36,566 nucleotides of DNA, taken from Paenibacillus thalictri (GTDB taxonomy: Bacteria > Bacillota > Bacilli > Paenibacillales > NBRC-103111). The DNA is taken from positions 1-36,566 of the forward strand of contig NZ_SIRE01000048.1 of the NCBI RefSeq assembly GCF_004307995.1. The letters run 5' to 3'. The notes beneath the pieces are model-generated. The model searched no databases and was not told the DNA's origin. It saw nothing but the letters and a program-made list of their open reading frames with translations. The translations under genes and the position numbers were made by a program. Shown in pieces: positions 22,089 to 29,493 of this stretch. Numbering within the stretch: the stretch's first letter is position 1; each line of letters starts with the position of its first letter.

Positions 22089-24512
22089 ATGACAAACTTT
22101 ATGCTGCAGCATGTAAACGAATCGTACCAGGTGTCGCTGGTCTTGCTCTCGTATTTGATCTCTGTGTTTGCCTCGTTTACGTCGCTGGATCTGGTCGGAA
22201 GGGTAACCTCCGCCTCCGGGAAAATTCGAAAGTTATGGTTGTGGGGAGGCTCAGTTGCGATGGGCCTGGGCATCTGGTCGATGCATTTTATCGCCATGCT
22301 TGCTTTACGCACGCCGCTCCACACGCATTATCACATTGGCACGGTCCTGATCTCGATGATTTTTGCCATTGCCGCTTCATTCGTAGCCATGTATGTGGTG
22401 AGCCGCAAAAAGGTGCTGCCGCGGCAGCTGTTTGCCGGTGCTTTATTTATGGGAAGCGGGATTGCCGGCATGCATTATGCCGGAATATATGCCATGGAGA
22501 TGTCGGCTGTCATCGTCTATAACCCCGCTATCGTCATGCTGTCCCTAGGAATTGCCTATGTATCGTCGTTCAGCGCATTATGGCTGGCATTTTCATTCCG
22601 CAGAGAACGGTCGGAAAAGAGGCTTTTCCGCAAAATTTGCAGCGGGATGGCGATGGGCGCAGGTATATCGGGCATGCATTTTACCGGAATGTCTGCCATG
22701 AAATTTGTACCCGATCCGGATGATATCGTATACACGGCGGATCTGATCAGCGCAGATTTGCTGGCATATTCGGTCGGCATAGCAACTTTCGCGGTGCTTG
22801 CGTTTACCATGCTGGGGGCGTTTATGGACCGCCAATTCGCTCAGCATGCCGCGCAGCTTGCGGCAAGCCAGCAGCAGTATAAATCGTTGTTTGAAAATAA
22901 CTCCGACGCTGTGTTTCAAATGGACCGGAATGGCCGTTTCGTCAGCGTCAATCCGGCCATTGTGCAAATAACCGGCTACTCTGCGGAATGTCTTATCGAC
23001 AAGCATGTGAGCGAGTTGCTGCATCTGAAAGAGCGCAATGAAGTGATGGCGCGGTTCGGACGGACCTTGTCCGGAGAAGCGCAGAAATTTGGCGTCAGCT
23101 TGAAGCATCGCGAAGGCCGCACGGTCGAGCTGAATGTGACCAGCATGCCGATTTTATCGGAAGATCAAGTTATCGGCATCTACGGAATCGCCCATGATGT
23201 CACCGAGCAGATACAAGCGGAACGAAAAATCACTTACCTGGCCTACCATGATGAGATGACCGGACTGCCCAATCGCAGGCGGTTTATCGATATGTTAAGC
23301 ACAGAGCTGGGCCGATCAGGCGAAACGCCGCTTGCTGTGCTGATTATGGATGTGGACCGATTCAAAGTGGTGAACGATTCCATCGGGCAAAAACAGGGCG
23401 ATATCCTCATCAGGAAGCTTGCGGAACGAGTTTTGCAAGCGCTTCCCAAAGGCGCGGAGCTCGCAAGGTATGGCAGCGATGAATTCACGGTCATTTTGCG
23501 CGGAGTGAACGGTGCAGAAGAAACGGAGCGCTGGGCCCAAAAACTGCTGGACGCAGTACGGACCCCGTTTATGATCGACAGCAGGGAAATTTATTTGACG
23601 GTAACGATTGGCATTTCCCTATATCCGTTGAACGGGGGCGACTACGAGACGCTGCTCAGCCAAGCCGATACGGCGCTGCTGCACGCAAAAAAATACGGAA
23701 CCAATCAAATTCAGCAGTATGCCAGCGAGATGGATTTTCGCTGGGAGCAGCGGTTGGAATTGGAGAACGGCATCCGCAAAGCGCTGGAGCGCGACGAATT
23801 CGAGCTGTGTTACCAGCCGCAATACGACATTACGGGCACGCTTGTCGGTGCGGAGGCTCTTGTGCGCTGGCATCATCCGGAGATGGGGATGATTTCCCCG
23901 GCGTTGTTCATCCCGGCGGCGGAGGAAAGCGGCTTGATCAAACCGCTTGGAGAATGGGTGCTGCGCGAGGCTTGCCGGCAGAACAAGCTGTGGCAGATGA
24001 GCGGACTCGCTTCCATCCGGATATCGGTGAATTTGTCGATCAAGCAATTTGAACAGCCGGATCTGGCGGACAAGGTTGCGGCCATCCTGCGGGAAACAGG
24101 TTTGGCTCCGCAATATCTGGAGCTGGAAATTACCGAAACCATGGCGATGGATGTCGATCGCGCAACCCGTACGCTGCATGATCTGAAATCGCTCGGTCTG
24201 TATGTAAGCATGGATGACTTCGGAACCGGATACAGCTCGCTTAGCGTGCTTAAGCAGTTCCCGATCGATAAGCTGAAGATCGACCAATCGTTCGTTCGCG
24301 ACCTTCATAAGGATGAGGGCAGCGCCTCCATCGTGGCGACGATCGTGGCCATGGCACACCATCTTAACTTGAAGGTAATTGCCGAGGGTGTCGAAACGAA
24401 GGAGCAATACGATTTTTTAAGGGAGCATCAATGCGACCAGATACAAGGTTTTTACTTTAGCCCGCCATTGTCGCCGGCCGAGTTTGCCCGAATCGGCAAA
24501 GCGGTCGTATAA
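22089..24512 (+). CDS. MHYT-PAS-GGDEF-EAL cyclic-di-GMP protein
   Basis: This about 807-aa membrane protein is involved in cyclic-di-GMP turnover. An N-terminal seven-helix MHYT domain has the metal-type motifs SMHFIAM, GMHYAG and GMHFTG. A PAS domain follows (FENNSDAVFQMDRNGRFVSV, to GIAHDVTEQ), then GGDEF (about 385-545) and EAL (about 555-800). The GGDEF active-site motif reads GSDEF (about 461-465), with Ser for the second Gly. The EAL domain looks intact: EALVRW, NLSIKQF, ELEITET, DDFGTGYSS, KLKIDQSFV, AEGVET. The protein is therefore probably mainly a phosphodiesterase, with the GGDEF domain degenerate or regulatory. MHYT domains are proposed to sense O2, CO or NO. The start is uncertain: AAAGGA abuts ATG 22089, and ATG 22101 has a better-spaced site. 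Confidence 0.93.
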   Translation: MTNFMLQHVNESYQVSLVLLSYLISVFASFTSLDLVGRVTSASGKIRKLWLWGGSVAMGLGIWSMHFIAMLALRTPLHTHYHIGTVLISMIFAIAASFVAMYVVSRKKVLPRQLFAGALFMGSGIAGMHYAGIYAMEMSAVIVYNPAIVMLSLGIAYVSSFSALWLAFSFRRERSEKRLFRKICSGMAMGAGISGMHFTGMSAMKFVPDPDDIVYTADLISADLLAYSVGIATFAVLAFTMLGAFMDRQFAQHAAQLAASQQQYKSLFENNSDAVFQMDRNGRFVSVNPAIVQITGYSAECLIDKHVSELLHLKERNEVMARFGRTLSGEAQKFGVSLKHREGRTVELNVTSMPILSEDQVIGIYGIAHDVTEQIQAERKITYLAYHDEMTGLPNRRRFIDMLSTELGRSGETPLAVLIMDVDRFKVVNDSIGQKQGDILIRKLAERVLQALPKGAELARYGSDEFTVILRGVNGAEETERWAQKLLDAVRTPFMIDSREIYLTVTIGISLYPLNGGDYETLLSQADTALLHAKKYGTNQIQQYASEMDFRWEQRLELENGIRKALERDEFELCYQPQYDITGTLVGAEALVRWHHPEMGMISPALFIPAAEESGLIKPLGEWVLREACRQNKLWQMSGLASIRISVNLSIKQFEQPDLADKVAAILRETGLAPQYLELEITETMAMDVDRATRTLHDLKSLGLYVSMDDFGTGYSSLSVLKQFPIDKLKIDQSFVRDLHKDEGSASIVATIVAMAHHLNLKVIAEGVETKEQYDFLREHQCDQIQGFYFSPPLSPAEFARIGKAVV

Positions 24513-24521
24513 AAAGGTTAG

Positions 24522-24552
24522 AGCCCGGAGCGTGATTGGAGCGCTTCGGGCT
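24522..24552 (+). terminator. Terminator-like hairpin
   Basis: AGCCCG (24522-24527) pairs with CGGGCT (24547-24552), with inner AGCG/GCGCT pairing, followed by TTCGCTTT. It closes the c-di-GMP protein gene. Confidence 0.7.
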
Positions 24553-24610
24553 TTCGCTTTCCCTGCGGCGCTTTGCGATGGTCAGTCGAACTCCGCGTGG
24601 GCTCCGGGAA

Positions 24611-24799
24611 TTATTTGAGCAACTCCTGCTTTGCCAACTGCAAGGCAGCGATTAATTGGTCAAGCTCGGCTACGGGCAGCTGCAGCGTCACATACCGAGG
24701 GCGGTAACCGCCGCTGGACACTTCGAGCATCGCCTGCTGCTGTTCTTCATCGGCAACAAGATGAATGTGATCGTTCTCGTAAATGGTTTTCCAAGCCAT
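24611..24799 (-). CDS. Small unknown protein (62 aa)
   Basis: This 62-aa soluble protein begins MAWKTIYENDHIHLVADEEQ. It is followed by AMLEVSSGGYRPRYVTLQLP and a C-terminal helix (VAELDQLIAALQLAKQELL). The pattern of strands then a helix suggests a small alpha-beta fold. ATG 24799 is preferred because AAGGAG lies 8 bp upstream; GTG 24808 lies between them. I do not recognise a family or function. It is convergent with the c-di-GMP gene and stands alone. Confidence 0.78.
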   Translation of the reverse strand: MAWKTIYENDHIHLVADEEQQQAMLEVSSGGYRPRYVTLQLPVAELDQLIAALQLAKQELLK

Positions 24800-25138
24800 A
24801 CAGTTCACTCCTTATCCAAGTCCAATATGGATTGGATTCTGGTTTATATTCGTATTCTACACTAGCAAGCGCGGTATTTGTTATAAGATATATTCCGTCG
24901 ATAGGGTGAAAATGGATGTTCAGATAAGCAGGCTCAGTTGAGACGGAACCCCGATCCTGATCGGTGATATTGAGTGTGCTATATGCCGCATTTGCCGTAT
25001 TTATGTTGCCGGATTGACGGGCCCGCAGCGCCACGCCGGGACGGGGATCACGTATTGTCATGATGGCGCTTTCTTGCTAATATGAAGATAATCCTTTTGT
25101 GCCGGGAAGGGACCTTGGCTGCAAGGATGGAGGAAGTC
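24800..25138. other. Intergenic region without a convincing gene
   Basis: This 339-bp gap holds the ribosome binding site of the 62-aa gene and an ATTGGA/TCCAAT small dyad near 24818-24834. A 104-codon minus-strand frame (25061-24747) overlaps the 62-aa gene, lacks a clear ribosome binding site and is not called. The plus-strand frame of the DUF2294 gene is open back to 25082, but its true start is at 25139. Confidence 0.5.
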
Positions 25139-25498
25139 ATGAACAAAACCGAAGCCGAATTCAGCAATCTCGTGAAGGCGTACCGCAAGCGTCATATGGG
25201 CAAAGGGCCGGCGAAAATCACGACCACCTTTTGCAAACGCTGGGCGATTTGCGAGATGGAGGGCAATCTGTCTCCCGTGGAAAAATTTATTGCCACAGCA
25301 AGCGACGGCAAACAAATGCTGCGCGCGGCGCGGACGGAGATGGTAAAGACCATCTACCGGACCCATCCGCCTGTGGAGATGGAGCAACTGCTTGAGGCGA
25401 AGTTCGTCGATTTGTTTGTTGATATCGATATTGATAAAGATGTCGGCATGTCCATCTTCGTGTTTGATCAAGACATCGAAACGAAATTCCGCGCATAA
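25139..25498 (+). CDS. DUF2294 (MpsC-like) protein
   Basis: This 119-aa protein has a DUF2294-type domain over its whole length: EAEFSNLVKAYRKRHMGKGPAKITTTF, WAICEMEGNLSPVEKFIATASDGKQML, RAARTEMVKTIYRTH, then FVDLFVDIDIDKDVGMSIFVF. One characterised member of this family is annotated as the MpsC part of a membrane-potential system, but most members are unassigned. ATG 25139 is chosen because ATGGAGGAAGTC lies directly upstream. It is 263 bp before the molybdopterin oxidoreductase gene on the same strand, and a terminator-like hairpin lies between, so common transcription is uncertain. It has no membrane segment. Confidence 0.82.
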   Translation: MNKTEAEFSNLVKAYRKRHMGKGPAKITTTFCKRWAICEMEGNLSPVEKFIATASDGKQMLRAARTEMVKTIYRTHPPVEMEQLLEAKFVDLFVDIDIDKDVGMSIFVFDQDIETKFRA

Positions 25499-25594
25499 GC
25501 TGCAGTGAGCGCTGCGGTTGTGCCGAGCTAACCGGAGTCATCCGGAGTATATATACCGCGCAGTTGGCGCTTGGCAGCGAACCTGTTAAAGACT

Positions 25595-25654
25595 AACCGC
25601 CGTGAAACAGGACCTTTCCTTCAAGGGGATGGGCTGTTTAGCGGCGGTTTTTTT
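25595..25654 (+). terminator. Terminator hairpin, possibly part of a structured leader
   Basis: AACCGCCG (25595-25602) pairs with CGGCGGTT (25642-25649), and AAACAG (25605-25610) pairs with CTGTTT (25634-25639) across a small bulge. Seven T follow (25648-25654). It may simply end the DUF2294 gene. No good promoter is seen between it and the molybdo-enzyme start at 25762. The upstream 95 bp contain several small dyads (GCAG/CTGC, CCGG/CCGG, GCGC/GCGC), so an attenuator or riboswitch leader is possible. Confidence 0.7.
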
Positions 25655-25761
25655 CGTTGAAAGTGCCGTTAAGAGCGCAAAGGGCTGGCTGAAATCTTCG
25701 AAGAAAGGCGCCGGCCGGAAGTAGTTCCAAGCGATAATCGGATAAGAGGAGTGAATGGACC

Positions 25762-28113
25762 ATGGGTCAAACGAAACATACCGGACCGGTCAAGCTGCCT
25801 GCGCGGCCGGACCCGGCGTTATGGGTCAGCGCAGTCCCTTTTGGACTGGGCAAGGTGAAGCCGCATCACATTCGCGAGACAGCCAAGGTGGTGTGGGATA
25901 ACCGCGATAATCTGCCTTACGCGTTCCGCATATTGACTCAAGGGGTATGCGACGGTTGCGCGCTGGGCGTATCGGGGCTTTATGACCGGACGCTGGCGGG
26001 TCCGCATGTTTGCACGACGCGGCTGAACGTGCTGCGTTTGAACACGATGCCGGCGATCAAGCCGGAAGTGCTGCACCGCGATATTGACGAACTGCGGCGC
26101 ATGGACAGTACGGCGCTGCGCAAGCTGGGCCGCATTCCGTATCCGCTGATGCGCTTGCGCGGGGAGCGGTCGTTCCGGCGTGTGTCGTGGGACGAAGCGC
26201 TGGATTATGCAGCGGCGAAAATACGCGCGATCGATCCGAAGCAGTTGGCGTTTTATTTGACGGCTCGGGGGATTACTAACGAATCATATTATGCCGCGGC
26301 GAAGGTGGCGCGTCTGATCGGCTGCAACAATATCGATAACGCTTCGCGTATTTGCCATTCGCCGTCCAAGACGGCGCTGAAACGTTCGATCGGCGTCGGC
26401 GCTTCGACATGCAGCTATAAGGATTGGATCGGCACCGACGTGCTGCTGTTTTGGGGAAGTGTGGCTGCTACCAATCAGCCCGTATCGACGAAATACATGT
26501 ATGCCGCTAAGCGGCAGGGCACAAAAATTATCGTTATCAATCCATATCGCGAACCGTCGATGGACGCATATTGGATTCCGTCGGTGGCGGAATCGGCGCT
26601 GTTCGGTACCAAGCTGGCCGACGATGTATACCAAGTGAATATCGGCGGCGATATCGCCTTCATGAACGGCGTGATGAAGGTGTGGTTCGAGATGGAGAAG
26701 CGGCAGCCGGGTTCGGCGATTGACCATGCGTTTGTAGCGGCGCATGCGGGCGGCTACGAGCAGCTTCGCGAGCATGTGCAGGCCCAAGATTGGGCCGATC
26801 TCGAGCGCTCTTCGGGCCTCTCCCGCGCCCGGATTGGCGAGCTGGCCGAACTGCTCGCCCGCGCCAGCTCCGCTGTGTTCGTATGGAGCATGGGGCTGAC
26901 GCAGCACCGCTTCGGCACCGACAACATCTCGCAGGTCGCCAATTTAGCGCTGCTGCGCGGATTTCTTGGCCGCGAGCGCTGCGGCTTGATGCCGATCCGC
27001 GGCCATAGCGGCGTGCAAGGCTCGGGCGAGATGGGAGCGGACCCGTTCAGCCTGCCGGGCGGCGAATTCAAAGGCGCGGACATCGCGCGGATCGAGCGCT
27101 TATGGGGCTTCAAGCTGCCGGAATGGCCGGGTGACATCGTTGGGGTATCGCTGGAGAATGCGCTGCTGCCCGAGGGGAATGATCGGCAGCTGAAAATGTT
27201 TTATACATCCGGAGGCAACTTTCTGGAGACGATGCCGGATCCAAATTTCGTCCGGCGTTGTTTGGAGGCGGTGGATGTCCGCGTGCACCAGGACATCGTG
27301 CTGAATACGTCGACGCTGACGGATGCGCAAGAAGCGGTGATTGTGCTGCCGGCGATGACGCGGTATGAGCAGCCGGGCGGCGGTACATCGACGTCGACGG
27401 AGCGGATGGTTTATTTTTCGCCGGAAATCGACGGTCCGCGAATCGGCGAGGCACGGGCGGAGTGGCGGATCTACAGCGATTTGGCGGCCCGCGTCAAACC
27501 TGAGCTGAAGGAGCGGCTCGGGCTGGGCAGCGCGGCGGAGATTCGCCGGGAGATTGCGCTGGCGGCGCCGAATTACGACGGCATTCAGCATCTGGCACAG
27601 CGCGGGGATGTGTTTCAATGGGGCGGCGCCTGGCTGTGCGAAGACGGCGTTTGCCCAACGGAGGACGGGCGGGGACGGCTGCTGCCGATTGAGGTGCCGG
27701 AGCTGCGCAAGCCCGAAGGGCATTTTTATGTGACGACGCGTCGCGGCAAGCAGTTTAACTCGATGATATATGGCCAGACCGATCCGTTTAACGCGGCGGA
27801 CCGCTACGATGTGCTGATGCACCCGGACGATGCCGGCATGCTGTCGCTGCGGGAAGGGGAAGCCATTGTCGTGTATAACGCTCACGGCACGTTTCAGGGC
27901 CGTGTTAAGACGGATGAGGTGCAGCGTGGGAACATCGCCGTGTATTGGCCTGAGGGCAATTGCCTGATTCCGAAGGGGGTATACGAAACGTATGCAGGCA
28001 TTCCCGAATACAACACCGCGGTTGTTGTCGAAAAGGCGGAAACGTATCATGCGCATAAAGATACGAAGTATGTGGAGCGGCGTATCGAAGAGTTGGAGAC
28101 CGAAATCGGCTAA
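25762..28113 (+). CDS. FdhF/YdeP-family molybdopterin oxidoreductase (formate dehydrogenase-like)
   Basis: This 783-aa cytoplasmic molybdo-bis-pterin enzyme of the FdhF/YdeP family has an N-terminal iron-sulfur segment GVCDGCALGV...GPHVCTTRL (Cys63, Cys66, Cys84); a fourth ligand is not obvious. The pterin-binding core includes SWDEALDYAA, ESYYAAAKVARLIGCNNIDNASRICHSPS and LLFWGSVAATNQP. Cys198 in RICHSPS aligns with the selenocysteine of E. coli FdhH (RVUHGPS) and is the likely Mo ligand. The C-terminal molybdopterin dinucleotide domain includes RRGKQFNSMIYGQTDPFN. AGAGGAG lies before the ATG. No electron-transfer subunit is adjacent. FdhD follows 86 bp later, which supports formate dehydrogenase-like chemistry, though YdeP-type members are not all proven formate dehydrogenases. 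Confidence 0.9.
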   Translation: MGQTKHTGPVKLPARPDPALWVSAVPFGLGKVKPHHIRETAKVVWDNRDNLPYAFRILTQGVCDGCALGVSGLYDRTLAGPHVCTTRLNVLRLNTMPAIKPEVLHRDIDELRRMDSTALRKLGRIPYPLMRLRGERSFRRVSWDEALDYAAAKIRAIDPKQLAFYLTARGITNESYYAAAKVARLIGCNNIDNASRICHSPSKTALKRSIGVGASTCSYKDWIGTDVLLFWGSVAATNQPVSTKYMYAAKRQGTKIIVINPYREPSMDAYWIPSVAESALFGTKLADDVYQVNIGGDIAFMNGVMKVWFEMEKRQPGSAIDHAFVAAHAGGYEQLREHVQAQDWADLERSSGLSRARIGELAELLARASSAVFVWSMGLTQHRFGTDNISQVANLALLRGFLGRERCGLMPIRGHSGVQGSGEMGADPFSLPGGEFKGADIARIERLWGFKLPEWPGDIVGVSLENALLPEGNDRQLKMFYTSGGNFLETMPDPNFVRRCLEAVDVRVHQDIVLNTSTLTDAQEAVIVLPAMTRYEQPGGGTSTSTERMVYFSPEIDGPRIGEARAEWRIYSDLAARVKPELKERLGLGSAAEIRREIALAAPNYDGIQHLAQRGDVFQWGGAWLCEDGVCPTEDGRGRLLPIEVPELRKPEGHFYVTTRRGKQFNSMIYGQTDPFNAADRYDVLMHPDDAGMLSLREGEAIVVYNAHGTFQGRVKTDEVQRGNIAVYWPEGNCLIPKGVYETYAGIPEYNTAVVVEKAETYHAHKDTKYVERRIEELETEIG

Positions 28114-28199
28114 AGCCGGGCCGGCCTTGGTGGAAGTTTGCTCCGAGCCTGCCGCCCGGTAATCGACAAAATGGAACAGTGCTAGGAGGGGAGTAAGCT

Positions 28200-29408
28200 A
28201 TGACGGATGATAAGGAGAAGTCGAGAGAGGAAGCGTGTTCCCATGGCGCGAAACCCGTGGTTACAACCGTATGGAAGACGCTGAAATATGACGCGGGAGC
28301 GGTGCGCCGAATGGAGGCCGCGGGTAGTGCCGCTCCGGTACCGGGTGAGGGGGCAGATGGTGGCAGCGGTGTACCGGCAGGGGGAAGCGGGACGGGTGAT
28401 GTACATGACGAGCATAATGGTGCAGATGGTGCAACCTCCGAAGTTTGCGGCAACGGCACTGGCACGGACATCCGCGCAGAGGACAGCAGCGCAGGAATCG
28501 GTCTATACGCCGCGGACAGCGGTACCGCCGGAATCGGCCATGCCAATGTCAGCAGCCGCGGCATCGGCCTAAATGCGGGGAGCGGCATCGGCAAAACCGA
28601 TGCGCCGGGCCCAGGATGCGCGGCCGCGACCGACTCGGCCAGGCTGCCCTCTGCCGCCCACTTCGGGTTCATGGAAGTGGAAGAGGAGGTTGCCGCCGAA
28701 TACCCGCTGACCGTCAAGCTCGACGGCGCGGAATTTGCTACGCTGGTTTGCACGCCCAGCGATTTGGACGATCTGGTGGTCGGTTTTCTTGCTTCCGAGG
28801 GCATCATCCGCACAGTCGGCGATATAACGCGGTTATCGCTTGACGAGGGCACAGGTTTCGCTTATGCCGAGCTGCGCAACAAGCAAGCCGGAGCGGCGCT
28901 GCGCGAGCTTGTCTCCAAGCGTTTTATCGGCTCCTGCTGCGGCAAAAGCCGGCAGTTTTATTTGGCCAGCGATGTGCGCACGGCCAAAACGGTGACCTCG
29001 CGTGTCACTGTGACCGCGGCGCAAATTTTTGCGCTGATGGCGCGCCTGCAGACGAGCTCCGACGACTTCCGGCGCACCGGAGGCGTGCATAACGCCGCGC
29101 TCTGCACGGCGGAAGAGGTGCTTGCGGTGCGGACCGATATCGGCCGCCATAACGCGCTCGACAAGCTGTACGGCCATTGCCTGCGCCGGGGCATCCCGGC
29201 CAAAGATAAAGCGATCGTCTTCAGCGGGCGCGTCTCCTCCGAGGTGCTGCTGAAAGCGGCGAAGCTGGGAGCGGGCCTGCTGCTGTCGAAGTCGGCTCCC
29301 ACCGACTTAGCGCTGCAGCTGGCGCACGATTTGGGTATCACCGTGGTCGGATTTATCCGCGGCGAGCGGCTGAATGTGTACACGCACCCGGAACGGGTGT
29401 TGCTATAA
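28200..29408 (+). CDS. fdhD: FdhD sulfurtransferase with large low-complexity insertion
   Basis: FdhD transfers sulfur to the Mo cofactor of formate dehydrogenases. The conserved protein is seen in two parts: a short start (TTVWKTLKYDAGAV, to about residue 36) and the main domain from about 157 (EEEVAAEYPLTVKLDGAEFA, then VCTPSDLDDLVVGFLASEGII, the GSCCGKS loop with Cys246-Cys247, RTGGVHNAALC, DIGRHNALDK, FSGRVSSEVLLKAAK). Between them lie about 115-120 residues rich in Gly, Ala, Ser and Asp, with GIG repeats (AGIGLYAADSGT, AGIGHANVSS, RGIGLNAGS). The protein is 402 aa, against about 260-280 normally. The frame stays open, so it may be functional. TAGGAGGGG precedes the ATG. It is in line with the molybdo-enzyme gene. 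Confidence 0.93.
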   Translation: MTDDKEKSREEACSHGAKPVVTTVWKTLKYDAGAVRRMEAAGSAAPVPGEGADGGSGVPAGGSGTGDVHDEHNGADGATSEVCGNGTGTDIRAEDSSAGIGLYAADSGTAGIGHANVSSRGIGLNAGSGIGKTDAPGPGCAAATDSARLPSAAHFGFMEVEEEVAAEYPLTVKLDGAEFATLVCTPSDLDDLVVGFLASEGIIRTVGDITRLSLDEGTGFAYAELRNKQAGAALRELVSKRFIGSCCGKSRQFYLASDVRTAKTVTSRVTVTAAQIFALMARLQTSSDDFRRTGGVHNAALCTAEEVLAVRTDIGRHNALDKLYGHCLRRGIPAKDKAIVFSGRVSSEVLLKAAKLGAGLLLSKSAPTDLALQLAHDLGITVVGFIRGERLNVYTHPERVLL

Positions 29409-29433
29409 TTTGTTTTAATCCCGAACTCTTTAT

Positions 29434-29458
29434 GAAAACGCTAACATCGATTACAATA
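29434..29458 (+). promoter_or_regulatory. cre site and -10 before the second two-component operon
   Basis: TGAAAACGCTAACA (29434-29447) fits the CcpA cre consensus TGWNANCGNTNWCA at every position. TACAAT (29453-29458) is a good -10 just after it, and the expected -35 is poor (TTTATG, 29430-29435). Carbon catabolite repression of the kinase-regulator operon is likely. Confidence 0.8.
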
Positions 29459-29493
29459 CTAAAAAAGGGGCGAGGGATGGAGCTGAGCGACAG

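Noticed and set aside
21938..22324. Minus-strand 128-codon frame ending near the inverted-repeat element, considered as a transposase fragment
   Set aside because: Most of it is antisense to the MHYT domain and no transposase motif could be identified.
24747..25061. Minus-strand 104-codon frame with text such as GNINTANAAYSTLNITDQDRG
   Set aside because: It overlaps the better-supported 62-aa gene by about 50 bp, has no clear ribosome binding site and reads through that gene's own site; its faint likeness to spore germination proteins is not convincing.
27905..28852. Minus-strand 315-codon frame across the end of the molybdo-enzyme gene and the start of fdhD
   Set aside because: It is antisense to two well-supported genes and is made long by the repetitive GC-rich insertion.
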